A stretch of 60,385 nt of DNA from Nitrospinaceae bacterium UBA3496 (GTDB lineage Bacteria; UBA8248). The stretch spans positions 28,526 to 88,910 of the forward strand of contig DFQF01000097.1 of the NCBI GenBank assembly GCA_002377645.1, written 5' to 3'. Position numbers and translations under genes: made by a program. Below are positions 42,862-51,503 of the stretch, in pieces; position 1 is the stretch's first letter, and every line of letters starts with the position of its first letter. The notes below the pieces were generated by a model, which saw only the letters and a program-made list of their open reading frames with translations, searched no databases and was not told the DNA's origin.

Positions 42862-42955
42862 ATCAGAGTTTTTTTCTTAATAAATTAGAATTAATGGATA
42901 GCAGCCTGGCTGTATTGGTTCTTCCTATCTCTCACAAAAAACTGGAGATATAAAA

Positions 42956-43981
42956 ATGAATGATGATTTGCTAAAAGATTTAAAGATATATTATGACGCT
43001 GATGCAGACTTGAATTTACTTCAAGGGAAGACTGTTTCTGTTATTGGTTATGGAAGTCAGGGTCGAGCGCATGCACTCAATTTACAAGATAGTGGAGTGA
43101 AAGTAATCGTTGGTCTTCGCAAAACTTCTCCAAGGTGGAAGCAAGCTGAGGACGATGGTTTGGAAGTTCAAGAAACTGCAGAAGCAGCTAAGAGTGGTGA
43201 TCAAGTCGTCATTCTGACACAGGATCATCTCCAACCGCAAATCTGGAATAACGATATTGCGCCCAATATGGAAGAAGGTCAAGCTTTAGTCGTGGCACAC
43301 GGGTTTAATTTAAATTACGGGCAAATTATCCCACCAGAGAATATCGATGTTTTTATGATTGCTCCTAAGAGTCCTGGTCATACATTTCGTTTTCAATATG
43401 AAGATGGACGTGGAGTTCCTGGTTTACTTGCGGTTTTTCAAGATGCTACAGGAAAAGCAAAAGAATATGCTCTTGCGTATGGTAAAGCCGTTGGTTGTGC
43501 AAGGGCAGGAATTATTGAAACAACTATAGAAGAAGAAACTGAAACCGATTTATTTGGAGAACAGGCTGTTCTTTGTGGCGGAATTTCTGAATTAATTAGA
43601 GTTGCATTTGAGACGCTTGTTGAAGCTGGTTATCAACCGGCATGTGCATATTTTGAATGTCTCCATGAGGTGAAATTAATTACCGATCTTATTTATCAGG
43701 GTGGTATTACTATGATGAGATATTCAGTATCTGATACAGCAGAATATGGAGATATAACACGTGGGAAAAAAGTTATAGATGATTCTACAAGAGAGAGAAT
43801 GAGAGGTATTCTCAAAGATATACAAACAGGCAAATTTGCTAGTGAATGGATTAATGAAAATATGGTAGGAAGACCTACTTTTAATACAGTAGTTAGGAAA
43901 GAAAAAGATCATCCAATTGAAGTGGTTGGTGCACGGTTAAGAGGGATGATGCCCTGGATAGAAGATCGTGAAGTAAAGTAA
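42956..43981 (+). CDS. ilvC: Ketol-acid reductoisomerase
   Basis: A 341-residue class I ketol-acid reductoisomerase: GYGSQG cofactor loop (32-37), followed by GLRKTS whose Arg/Ser suit [24 protein letters not shown], and the metal-binding [12 protein letters not shown] and [17 protein letters not shown] segments. It converts acetolactate or acetohydroxybutyrate to the dihydroxy acid in valine, leucine and isoleucine synthesis. No other ilv gene adjoins. TGGAGAT lies before the ATG. A strong terminator follows 19 bases after the stop, so it is transcribed alone. Confidence 0.97.
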   Translation: MNDDLLKDLKIYYDADADLNLLQGKTVSVIGYGSQGRAHALNLQDSGVKVIVGLRKTSPRWKQAEDDGLEVQETAEAAKSGDQVVILTQDHLQPQIWNNDIAPNMEEGQALVVAHGFNLNYGQIIPPENIDVFMIAPKSPGHTFRFQYEDGRGVPGLLAVFQDATGKAKEYALAYGKAVGCARAGIIETTIEEETETDLFGEQAVLCGGISELIRVAFETLVEAGYQPACAYFECLHEVKLITDLIYQGGITMMRYSVSDTAEYGDITRGKKVIDDSTRERMRGILKDIQTGKFASEWINENMVGRPTFNTVVRKEKDHPIEVVGARLRGMMPWIEDREVK

Positions 43982-44000
43982 GATTATTTTTAAAATCCTT

Positions 44001-44037
44001 AAGCCCAAGATTGAAATTTCTTTCTTGGGCTTTTTTT
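44001..44037 (+). terminator. Rho-independent terminator of ilvC
   Basis: AAGCCCAAGA (44001-44010) pairs perfectly over ten bases with TCTTGGGCTT (44023-44032), loop of 12 bases, and the stem runs into seven T (44031-44037) and further T-rich sequence. It insulates ilvC from the ccm operon. Confidence 0.92.
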
Positions 44038-44069
44038 ATTTTTTATTTGTCTATCTTTTGATTCCTGTC

Positions 44070-44098
44070 TTGATGTCATACAAGATGAGTCGTATTAT
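44070..44098 (+). promoter_or_regulatory. Sigma70-type promoter of the ccm operon
   Basis: TTGATG (44070-44075), 17 bases, TATTAT (44093-44098). It lies just after the ilvC terminator and about 40 bases before ccmE, where an operon promoter is expected. Confidence 0.6.
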
Positions 44099-44137
44099 TT
44101 GTTTTGTATTGAGTTTTTTGTTCTTAAAAGGTGTTAG

Positions 44138-44608
44138 ATGTCCGCTAATAAAATCAAATTTCTGATTGCTGGTTTTGTTATTTTTTCTTCTTTTTTGTTT
44201 TTGGCCATTTCTGGATTCAAAAGTGAAAATTTAGTTTACTTCCTAACAGTAGATGAGGTAGTGAAACGTAAGCCAGGTTCAACTTCCATAAGAGTACAAG
44301 GCAAAATTCTTGAAGGTTCTCTAGAAAAAAAAATAGAGACGATGCAGATATTTTTTAAAATACTTGGGGAAGAGAGTGCTCTGTCAGTCACATACAAAGG
44401 GGTTCCTCCAGATCTGCTTGAAAATGGATTCCCAGTTATTGCTGAAGGAAAAATGAATGGCGAGGGGACTTTAGTTGCTCAGAATTTAATGGTTGCATGT
44501 CCTTCAAAATTCGAAGAGATGAAAGAAAAAGGAGAAGTAATGCCAGAAGACCATATGCGTCTTATGCAAAAGGCAAAAGAACGACGCTTAAAGAATAAGA
44601 AGGAATAG
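44138..44608 (+). CDS. ccmE: Cytochrome c maturation protein CcmE, cysteine type
   Basis: A 156-residue periplasmic heme chaperone anchored by an N-terminal helix (7-26). The OB-fold body includes RVQGKILEGS, VTYKGVPPDLL and VIAEGKMNGEG. The heme-attaching motif is not HxxxY: it reads CPSKF (121-125), so the residue that would bind heme is Cys121, as in the CxxxY-type CcmE of some sulfate reducers and archaea, and the Tyr is here Phe125. A charged tail of about 30 residues follows. First gene of the ccm operon; it takes heme from the CcmABCD complex and gives it to CcmF. Confidence 0.93.
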   Translation: MSANKIKFLIAGFVIFSSFLFLAISGFKSENLVYFLTVDEVVKRKPGSTSIRVQGKILEGSLEKKIETMQIFFKILGEESALSVTYKGVPPDLLENGFPVIAEGKMNGEGTLVAQNLMVACPSKFEEMKEKGEVMPEDHMRLMQKAKERRLKNKKE

Positions 44609-44653
44609 AGCAGTTTATAAATTTCAAAAATTCTATTTTCTGGAGTGATTTGA

Positions 44654-46630
44654 TTGTTCTTAGTTGATTTGGGTAGGTATAGTATTTTCTTTGCTCTGAT
44701 TCTTTCTCTTGCCAGTATTTTCTTTTCTTTTTTCGGCGGATTTTTAAGAAATAATCGTTTGACGAAAGTCGGCAGTAATTCTGCGATCTCTGTTTTTCTT
44801 TTAGTTATCACTGCAAGTTGTTCTCTTATTTATTTGCTTCTGATCCGTGATTACAGAGTAAAGTATGTAGCAGATCATGTGAATAATTCACTTGAAGCTT
44901 TCTATCGGTTTAGTGCTTTTTGGGGAGGTCAAGAAGGCAGTCTTATGCTTTGGTTGTTACTGCTCTGTGTATATTGTTTTTTAGTGATTAGACAGAATGA
45001 AAGACGAAATTTAGATTTAATGCCTTATGTCATTGGCACTCTTATGGTAACTGCTTTTTTCTTTCTTTTTTTACTCAATTTTATGACTTTGCCTTTTGAT
45101 GTAAATAATGTTCCACCTATTGATGGGAAAGGATTGAATCCCCTATTGCAAGATTGGGGAATGGTAATACATCCTCCAAATTTATACTTAGGATATGTAG
45201 GGTATGTAGTTCCATTTTCTTTTTGTATTGCAGCGCTCGTGACTGGCAAATTAGATAATGAGTGGATACAAACAATTCGTCGTTGGACACTTTTTGCTTG
45301 GTTTTTTAACGGAACTGGAATTCTTTTAGGTGGGGCATGGGCATATAAAGAATTAGGTTGGGGTGGATATTGGGCATGGGATCCGGTGGAAAATGCAAGT
45401 TTGATGCCTTGGTTGACAGGTACAGCTTTTCTGCATTCCATAATAATTCAAGAGAAAAGAGGAATGCTTAAAGTATGGAATGTTGTATTAATTATTTTGA
45501 CGTACTTGCTTACAATTTTTGGGACCTTTGTCACGAGAAGTGGAATCTTGTCGAGTGTTCATGCTTTTGCAAATAGTAATTTTGGATGGGTGTTTTTGGT
45601 TTATCTTTTAATTGCTCTTTTTATTTCTTTCTTTTTGGTTTTTATGCGATTGTCAAAATTAAAAAGCGAGCATGAATTAGAAAGTTTTTTTTCCAGGGAA
45701 GCCGGTTTTCTTTTAAATAATGTTGTTTTTGTATCTATGACATTTGCAATTTTTTGGGGAACTATGTTCCCTGTTGTATCAGAACTTGTTGAAGGTATAA
45801 AAGTTACAGTGGGACCTCCGTTCTTTGACCAGGTCAATGTCCCAATGGGGATGTTTTTATTGCTATTGCTTGGAGCTGGGCCACTAATGGCTTGGAGGAT
45901 AACTTCAATACCTCAATTGAAAAAGAGTTTTCTTTTTCCTGCGTTTGTAGGTTTGTTAGGAACTTTCGTACTTTTGTTTTTTAATATTCATCATCTTTAT
46001 GGAGTTATGGCTATTTCACTATCGATTTTTTCAATTTGCGCAATCTTTATAGAATTTCATAAAGGTGCAAAATTGGTAAAAGGACGAATGAAACTTTCAT
46101 ATTTTGCATGTATTTGGTTTCTTACAATGAATAACAAAAGACGATTTGGCGGATATATAGTGCATTTGGGAATGGCGATATTGTTTATAGGGGTAGCAGC
46201 TTCTTCCGCTTATCAAGTGACAGAGGAGGTTAGACTGCGCCCTGGTGAAAGTTTTCATATTGGGTCGGTGAGGGTAAGATATGAAGGCGTTAAACAGGAA
46301 TTCAGTGACTCTTACAGAGCTGTTCGCGCCAGATTGTCAGTATTCAGTATGGGTCATCAAATTGGATCAGTTTCTCCTGAGAGAAGAGTTTATTTCACAC
46401 CACCTCAGCCAACTACCGAAGCAGGAATAAGGAGAGGATTTCTGTCTGATGTTTATGCTGTTTTTTCGGATGTGGATTCAAGTGGATCTGCGAGTTTTAA
46501 GTTTATGGTGAATCCACTATTGAATTGGATTTGGTTTGGCGGAATAGTTTTCTCTTTTGGAGCTATTATTTGTTTTCTTCCTGAGAGATGGTCAAGGAGG
46601 AAAGGTCAGATTTTTATTCTGAAGGAATAA
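44654..46630 (+). CDS. ccmF: Heme lyase CcmF
   Basis: A 658-residue multi-span membrane protein. It has the tryptophan-rich heme-handling domain WGGYWAWDPVENASLMPWL, with the WxWD motif, the FGTFVTRSGILSSVHAFA segment and the periplasmic histidines of the family (for example in VIHPPNLYLGYVGY and GGYIVHLGMA), and a soluble C-terminal loop before the last helix. It joins heme from CcmE to apocytochrome c at CxxCH. Start TTG 44654 with TGGAG eight bases upstream; a TGA immediately before excludes an earlier start. Confidence 0.95.
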   Translation: MFLVDLGRYSIFFALILSLASIFFSFFGGFLRNNRLTKVGSNSAISVFLLVITASCSLIYLLLIRDYRVKYVADHVNNSLEAFYRFSAFWGGQEGSLMLWLLLLCVYCFLVIRQNERRNLDLMPYVIGTLMVTAFFFLFLLNFMTLPFDVNNVPPIDGKGLNPLLQDWGMVIHPPNLYLGYVGYVVPFSFCIAALVTGKLDNEWIQTIRRWTLFAWFFNGTGILLGGAWAYKELGWGGYWAWDPVENASLMPWLTGTAFLHSIIIQEKRGMLKVWNVVLIILTYLLTIFGTFVTRSGILSSVHAFANSNFGWVFLVYLLIALFISFFLVFMRLSKLKSEHELESFFSREAGFLLNNVVFVSMTFAIFWGTMFPVVSELVEGIKVTVGPPFFDQVNVPMGMFLLLLLGAGPLMAWRITSIPQLKKSFLFPAFVGLLGTFVLLFFNIHHLYGVMAISLSIFSICAIFIEFHKGAKLVKGRMKLSYFACIWFLTMNNKRRFGGYIVHLGMAILFIGVAASSAYQVTEEVRLRPGESFHIGSVRVRYEGVKQEFSDSYRAVRARLSVFSMGHQIGSVSPERRVYFTPPQPTTEAGIRRGFLSDVYAVFSDVDSSGSASFKFMVNPLLNWIWFGGIVFSFGAIICFLPERWSRRKGQIFILKE

Positions 46631-46633
46631 GCA

Positions 46634-47188
46634 ATGGAATTTATCTCACTCTCTATTCTGTTTGTTTTTTTTCTGGCGGCCTGTGTTTTTTCTTTTTGGC
46701 CACTTTTTAGTGTTTCAGTAAATTCTTTACATACGAATAGTATGTCGGAACAAAACAAAAGAATTTCTCGTCTCATGATTGAACGTGATAATATATATAA
46801 GAATATTCTTGAAGTGCGTTTCGATAAGGCAATGAAAAAACTTTCGGATGAAGACTATTCTAAATTGCTAAACCCTTTAAATGAAAAAGCCTTGAATGTT
46901 TTAAGAAGGCTTGAAGCCTTAGGAGTTAGGGAAGGAGATGCAATATTCGAAGAAAATGGTCTAAGTGCAGGTACAGAAAATGAAAAAAAGGTCAGAAATG
47001 AAATAGAAGAAGAGATTTTGCGATATAGGAATTCAAGTCTAAAGCCTGACAAGAAAAATATTTCCCATCAAGATTTATCAAAGAAAGAAAATGTGCTGTC
47101 AGTTGAAACACTTTTTTGTGCTTCGTGTGGTCATTCATGTACTTCCGAAGATAAATTCTGTTCTCATTGTGGACAAAAAATAAAATGA
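46634..47188 (+). CDS. CcmI-like membrane protein with C-terminal zinc ribbon
   Basis: A 184-residue protein: one N-terminal helix (about 5-25), then SRLMIERDNIYKNILEVRFD and MKKLSDEDYSKL, which copy the N-terminal domain of CcmI/CycH (eLexDxxxGkLseeDY), a charged linker, and a C-terminal zinc ribbon with CASC (162-165) and CSHC (176-179). CcmI binds apocytochrome c for the heme lyase; this one lacks the periplasmic TPR domain and has a zinc ribbon in its place. Starts three bases after ccmF; its stop overlaps the next start (ATGA). Confidence 0.75.
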   Translation: MEFISLSILFVFFLAACVFSFWPLFSVSVNSLHTNSMSEQNKRISRLMIERDNIYKNILEVRFDKAMKKLSDEDYSKLLNPLNEKALNVLRRLEALGVREGDAIFEENGLSAGTENEKKVRNEIEEEILRYRNSSLKPDKKNISHQDLSKKENVLSVETLFCASCGHSCTSEDKFCSHCGQKIK

Positions 47189-48015
47189 GTAGATATTTTT
47201 TCTTGGTCATGTTTCTGTTTTTCTTGTCTTGTTCTGATGTTTATTCAAAGGTAAAAGAAAATCTTTCTTCACATAGTCTTTTTTTAACAAAGAATGTGAT
47301 GGTCATAGATTTGCAAAAAGGACTTTATGAGGTGACTGAAATCTTCAATTTTATAAATAAAAGTGATTTTTTTTTGAAATCAAAAAAAAATATTCCAACT
47401 TTCAAGTTTGTTCTTCCAATTAGTAGTAACGTTCGAAATCCTAATGCTGTTTGGTCTTCGGCTCCTGTGGGACTTTCTCCTAGAATGTATGAAATGTCTA
47501 AGACCACATTAATATCTAAAGAACCATTTCCGAAAGGTGAAAAATTTATACTTCTGCGATATAGACTTGCTGATAGTTATGGGGGAATTAAGTTTACAAA
47601 ACCAATTTTCTTTGACTCTCCAAATTTCACACTATTGACTAATAGTAAAAATGTTCAATTAGACATGAGTGGAATTAGAGTTTCTAGCGTCCTTGAATTA
47701 AATGGAAAGGAGTATAATCAATATCTCCTTCCTTTGCGCTCAGGAAGTAATTTTTCATTAAATTTAAAAGCCCCTGATTCTTTAGGCAGATTAGATTTTT
47801 TCTATATTCTGTTTGCTACTCTTTTTATTTTAAGTGTTACTTTTGCATTTTTGTATAGGAGAAAGAGAGTAAAAAAATTGAAACGTATTCATGAAAGGGA
47901 GCAATTACTGCGAAAGATCGCGTCTTTGGATGACTTGAGAACTCAAGGTCGAATTGAAGAAGAATCATATAAAGAAGAACGCGAGCTTTATTTTTCACGT
48001 CTACTAGATCTTTAA
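47185..48015 (+). CDS. Exported, membrane-anchored protein of unknown function in the ccm operon
   Basis: A 276-residue protein that I cannot assign. It has a signal peptide (about 1-20) with a possible lipobox FFLSC, a periplasmic beta-rich domain of about 180 residues (VIDLQKGLYEVTEIFNFINKS suggests an immunoglobulin-like fold), one helix near 200-222, and a basic, helical cytosolic tail with LRKIASLDDLRTQGRIEEESYKEERELY, which resembles the SHOCT-type 'L..L...G.I.eeEY...' pattern. Start ATG 47185 overlaps the previous stop; 16 bases on comes ccmA. Its place suggests a part in heme export or apocytochrome handling. Confidence 0.75.
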   Translation: MSRYFFLVMFLFFLSCSDVYSKVKENLSSHSLFLTKNVMVIDLQKGLYEVTEIFNFINKSDFFLKSKKNIPTFKFVLPISSNVRNPNAVWSSAPVGLSPRMYEMSKTTLISKEPFPKGEKFILLRYRLADSYGGIKFTKPIFFDSPNFTLLTNSKNVQLDMSGIRVSSVLELNGKEYNQYLLPLRSGSNFSLNLKAPDSLGRLDFFYILFATLFILSVTFAFLYRRKRVKKLKRIHEREQLLRKIASLDDLRTQGRIEEESYKEERELYFSRLLDL

Positions 48016-48031
48016 GTTGAAAGGAAAAGTA

Positions 48032-48739
48032 TTGTTAGAGACTGTGAATATTGGAAAACGTTATGGGAAGATATGGGTTCTAAAGGAAATTAATTTAACT
48101 ATTGAAAGAGGAGAAATACTTGTTCTTCTAGGTAGTAATGGGTCTGGAAAAACTTCACTTTTAAATCAATTTGGTATGGTTAGTAAGCCTAGTGAGGGAG
48201 AGATCCTTTTAGATGGAGAAAACATAAGAGAATCTGTAAGTAGAAGTCTTGGCATGGTTCCTCATAGCCCTTTTCTTTATTATTCTCTTAGCATTCGTGA
48301 GAATCTAGATTTCTATTCCTCGCTATTTGGAATAACTAAGAAAGAAAAAGATGAAAGAATCAATGAGTTGAGTGCAGTATTTGATTTTTTTAATTTTTTA
48401 GATCGTCCATTGCGTCATTTAAGTGAAGGTCTTGTTAAACGTGTTTCAATAGTCAGGTCAATTATTCATGATCCTGAAATAATTCTCATGGACGAACCTT
48501 TTGTAAGTTTAGATAGAAAATTTGTAGAGTTATTGATGGGAATGATAAGAAGAGGTTTTGATTTCGATTGCCTCAACAGATCACCAAAAGAAAGGTTTTT
48601 TGTTTTTTCTACACATTTTCTTGAAAGAGCATCGGATGTAAGTAGCAAGATAGGAATTTTGGATAAAGGGAAATTAGTTGCATTGGATGATGTGGGTGCT
48701 TTGAAAAATGAAGAAATTATTGAGCTTGTGAATGGTTAA
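48032..48739 (+). CDS. ccmA: Heme-exporter ABC ATPase CcmA
   Basis: A 235-residue ABC ATPase: Walker A GSNGSGKTS, signature LSEGLVKRV, Walker B IILMDEP and the switch His in STHF. With CcmB and CcmC it drives release of heme-loaded CcmE. I choose TTG 48032 as start, because AAAGG lies seven bases upstream and the product begins MLETVNIGKRYG, as family members do; an in-frame TTG at 48017 would place the ribosome-binding site inside the gene. Overlaps ccmB by eight bases. Confidence 0.93.
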   Translation: MLETVNIGKRYGKIWVLKEINLTIERGEILVLLGSNGSGKTSLLNQFGMVSKPSEGEILLDGENIRESVSRSLGMVPHSPFLYYSLSIRENLDFYSSLFGITKKEKDERINELSAVFDFFNFLDRPLRHLSEGLVKRVSIVRSIIHDPEIILMDEPFVSLDRKFVELLMGMIRRGFDFDCLNRSPKERFFVFSTHFLERASDVSSKIGILDKGKLVALDDVGALKNEEIIELVNG

Positions 48740-49445
48740 AACTATGTCGAATAAAATAAGTCTATATTTTTCAGTAATATTAGCGGTTGTAAAAAAGGAT
48801 TTGCGTATTGAATTAAGAAATAAAGAAATGATTCCACTCATGTTGATTTTTGCCTTGGTAATATCTCTTATTTTTGGTTTCCTTGATATCTCCTTTAAAA
48901 GTGTTGGTGAAAGTAATATGGATCTCTATTCGGGGGTGTTTTGGATTTCGATTTTATTCGCATCAATTTTAGGATTTTCTCGTTCGGCTATGATAGAAAA
49001 AGAAGCAGGTGGTCTTAGTCAATATTTAACTATTCCCGTTGATTCTTCTGCAGTTTTTCTTGGGAAATTAATCCCTAACGTTTTATTCTTGTTTTTCATA
49101 CAGGTTTCTGTATATTTTTTTCTGATAGTTTTTTTTCGTGCTCCATTTTCTGAAAGATATATTTTGTTAATATTGACTAGTTCACTCTCCTTATTAGGAA
49201 TAGCTGCTATTGGGACATTCTTTTCTACTCTGAGTGCCAAGACCAATCTAAAGGAAATTTTCTTGCCGATCTTAATGTTCCCAATTCTTGTGCCTTTGAT
49301 TATTGCATCAATTAAATCAACTTCTATTCTTTTGAATAACAAAGAATGGGAACAAATATTGGATTGGGTTAAATTGATTGTCGTATATGATTTAGTCTCT
49401 ATTACACTTGCGTCTATATTATTTGAAAAATTGTTAGAGGAATAA
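48732..49445 (+). CDS. ccmB: Heme exporter membrane protein CcmB
   Basis: A 237-residue protein with six predicted membrane helices. The N-terminal KKDLRIELRNKEMIPLML, the SRSAMIEKEAGGLSQYL loop and the KTNLKEIFLPILMFPILVPLII segment are all CcmB features. It forms the membrane channel of the CcmAB transporter. The ATG at 48732 overlaps the last codons of ccmA; alternative ATG 48744 is possible. ccmC follows after 23 bases. Confidence 0.93.
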   Translation: MVKTMSNKISLYFSVILAVVKKDLRIELRNKEMIPLMLIFALVISLIFGFLDISFKSVGESNMDLYSGVFWISILFASILGFSRSAMIEKEAGGLSQYLTIPVDSSAVFLGKLIPNVLFLFFIQVSVYFFLIVFFRAPFSERYILLILTSSLSLLGIAAIGTFFSTLSAKTNLKEIFLPILMFPILVPLIIASIKSTSILLNNKEWEQILDWVKLIVVYDLVSITLASILFEKLLEE

Positions 49446-49468
49446 TTTCTGAAACAAATTTAAAATTA

Positions 49469-50200
49469 ATGAGGTTTGTCTTGTATCTGTTATTTATATT
49501 GGTAGTTTTTTTCTCGTTATTAATTTTATTAATAAAATTAGAGAAGGGTTTAAATAGGTTGCTAGGTATTTTCTCTTTGACTTCCCTTGTTTGGGCATTT
49601 TATTCAATCTTTTATATAGCGAAATTAGATAGATTCCAGTCTGTTCCACAAAAGATCTTTTATATACATGTTCCATCTGCCTGGATTTCTTTTCTAGCTT
49701 TTTTTCTAGTTTTTATCTTTTCTATAAAGTATTTATATACAAGTAAAAACACAGATGACCTTCTTGCAAATTCATTCGCAGAGGTAGGGGTATTTTTTAA
49801 TACTTTGGTACTTATTACAGGACCTATTTGGGCAAAGCCAATATGGGGAGTGTGGTGGACTTGGGATGCAAGACTTACTACTTCTTTAATACTATGGTTG
49901 TTGTATGTTGCTTACTTAATGTTGCGTTCCTATATAGATGAATTTGAACGAAGAGCTAGATTGTCAGCAGTTCTAGGTATATTTAGTTTTTTGAATGTTC
50001 CAATAGTTCATTATTCTGTTGTTTGGTGGAGAACACTCCATCCGGCACCAGTAGTGATTCGAAGTGGAGGGATGGCAGATTTGCCCACGAGCATGCACAT
50101 AGCTTTGTGGAGTTCTTGCTTCTCTGTTTTGATGCTTTTCATATATCTATCCAGAAAAAGATATAAAATTGGAAAATTAATCAATATGAAAGAGTTTTAA
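49469..50200 (+). CDS. ccmC: Heme-handling membrane protein CcmC
   Basis: A 243-residue, six-helix protein with the CcmC marks: HVPSAWISFLAFF (first periplasmic His), the tryptophan-rich WGVWWTWDARLTTSLILW, and VHYSVVWWRTLHPAP (second His). It presents heme to CcmE. Start ATG 49469, 23 bases after ccmB, lacks a strong ribosome-binding site. A small ccmD-like gene follows. Confidence 0.95.
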   Translation: MRFVLYLLFILVVFFSLLILLIKLEKGLNRLLGIFSLTSLVWAFYSIFYIAKLDRFQSVPQKIFYIHVPSAWISFLAFFLVFIFSIKYLYTSKNTDDLLANSFAEVGVFFNTLVLITGPIWAKPIWGVWWTWDARLTTSLILWLLYVAYLMLRSYIDEFERRARLSAVLGIFSFLNVPIVHYSVVWWRTLHPAPVVIRSGGMADLPTSMHIALWSSCFSVLMLFIYLSRKRYKIGKLINMKEF

Positions 50201-50215
50201 TTTAAAGGGAAATAC

Positions 50216-50341
50216 ATGTCTTACGTAATTTCTGCGTATCTAGTTTTTTATTTATCTATCTTCATTTATGCAACTCGCTTGATAGTCAGATGTGGTTTGT
50301 TAGAGGAGAAAAATGAAGAAAGTCAAATTGGACGAAATTAG
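50216..50341 (+). CDS. ccmD: CcmD-like small membrane protein
   Basis: A 41-residue ORF: ATG 50216 with AAAGGG six bases upstream, stop TAG at 50339-50341. One helix (MSYVISAYLVFYLSIFIYATRL begins the protein), then a charged cytosolic tail (EEKNEESQIGRN). Size, single span and place between ccmC and ccmH fit CcmD, which helps release holo-CcmE from the CcmABC complex. Sequence in this family is poorly conserved, so the call rests on position and shape. Confidence 0.78.
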   Translation: MSYVISAYLVFYLSIFIYATRLIVRCGLLEEKNEESQIGRN

Positions 50342-50343
50342 CG

Positions 50344-50817
50344 ATGAAACAATTTTGTAGATTTAGTTGTTTGAGTATTCTAATTCTTCTTATGTTTTTG
50401 GATATATCAGTTCATCTTTCAGAGGGTGCGAAAACCACGTATGAAGATGTCTCTAAGTCACTAATGAGTCCTGTTTGTCCAGGAAAGATGTTGTCAGATT
50501 GTCCTAGTTCAGAAGGCTCTCAGTTGAGAGAAGTTGTAAAAAAACAGATAAGAGAAGGGAAAACAAAAGAAGAGATTATTTCCTATTTTGTTGAAGTTTA
50601 CGGAAAGACGGTGCTTTCAGTACCTCCATCAGAAGGGTTTCTGATTACTTCCTGGCTACTTCCTTTTATTGTTTTTTTGTCTGGGTTGTTAATTTTTTCG
50701 ATTCTAATTTTTTCTTGGTTAAAGAGTGAAGAAGATATTCTTGAAGAAAAACACAATGAAAGAGCTGTTGAATTGGATTCGAGAGTGGAAAGAGAGTTGA
50801 ATAATTTTGATGGCTAA
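50344..50817 (+). CDS. ccmH: Cytochrome c maturation protein CcmH, first active-site Cys replaced
   Basis: A 157-residue CcmH/CycL protein: signal peptide (about 1-29), a three-helix periplasmic domain with the family's REVVKKQIREGKTKEEIISYFVEVYGK, a membrane helix (about 104-126) and a cytosolic tail. The active site, CPVC in most relatives, reads SPVC: Ser42, Cys45. Another Cys (53, in LSDCPS) lies eight residues on and might replace it in a disulfide. The codon is AGT, one base from TGT. CcmH reduces apocytochrome for heme attachment. Starts two bases after ccmD. Confidence 0.9.
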   Translation: MKQFCRFSCLSILILLMFLDISVHLSEGAKTTYEDVSKSLMSPVCPGKMLSDCPSSEGSQLREVVKKQIREGKTKEEIISYFVEVYGKTVLSVPPSEGFLITSWLLPFIVFLSGLLIFSILIFSWLKSEEDILEEKHNERAVELDSRVERELNNFDG

Positions 50818-50855
50818 TAGAATACAATTTTCTTTCGATTTTTAAAGGAATAGTT

Positions 50856-51458
50856 TTGTTTAAGATCTCCTTTTTTTTGTCTGTTATTTTCGCTGTTTTT
50901 GTAATTCTCTTTGTGCTTCTTTTTGAAAATAGCTTTAAAATTTCCAAAGAACAATCTAAGAACAGTTTTGTCGGAGAAAGTGCTGCTTCGTTATTCTCTA
51001 AGATGGGTTTTGTGGTATTGCCACTCAAAAAGAAAGCTCCTGATTTGGCCTTGAGTTCCCTAGGTGGAGATTTATATGGACTAGATAGATTCTTGGGGAA
51101 AGTTGTTCTTGTAAATTTTTGGGCTATTTGGTGTCCCCCTTGTGTCAGAGAAATGCCTTCGATGGAGAAGGCCTATGTGAAATTTAAAGATATGGGGCTG
51201 GAAGTACTTGCGATTTCACTTGATAGTGAAGATTTTGTTAAAATCAAAAAGTTTGTTAAGGATCTTAAGCTAACTTTTCCAATTGCATACGATCCAAAAG
51301 ATAATGCTAAGTATAATTATGAAGTTAGATCAATTCCTACAACATTTTTAATAGATAGAGAAGGATATCTTGTTGCATATTCAAAAGGTCCCCGAGAATG
51401 GGATTCTAATGATGCTTTCGGACTTATTAAATATATACTATCGAAATCAAAGGATTGA
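50856..51458 (+). CDS. TlpA/ResA/CcmG-family thioredoxin (first of two)
   Basis: A 200-residue, membrane-anchored thioredoxin with an N-terminal helix (about 5-24), an extended linker and a thioredoxin fold with FWAIWCPPCVREMPSM (WCPPC active site) and the cis-Pro in RSIPTTF. It should keep apocytochrome cysteines reduced in the periplasm, the part CcmG plays. Start TTG 50856 with AAAGGA seven bases upstream. Second copy follows after 45 bases. Confidence 0.92.
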   Translation: MFKISFFLSVIFAVFVILFVLLFENSFKISKEQSKNSFVGESAASLFSKMGFVVLPLKKKAPDLALSSLGGDLYGLDRFLGKVVLVNFWAIWCPPCVREMPSMEKAYVKFKDMGLEVLAISLDSEDFVKIKKFVKDLKLTFPIAYDPKDNAKYNYEVRSIPTTFLIDREGYLVAYSKGPREWDSNDAFGLIKYILSKSKD

Positions 51459-51503
51459 TTTCAAAAGTTTTCTCTTTCTGTCTTTTTTCTCAAAGAGGTT
51501 TAA

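Noticed and set aside
50313..50360. 15-codon ORF after GAGGAG between ccmD and ccmH
   Set aside because: The purine-rich stretch is part of ccmD coding sequence (Glu-Glu-Lys); the ORF crosses the ccmH start and encodes nothing recognisable.
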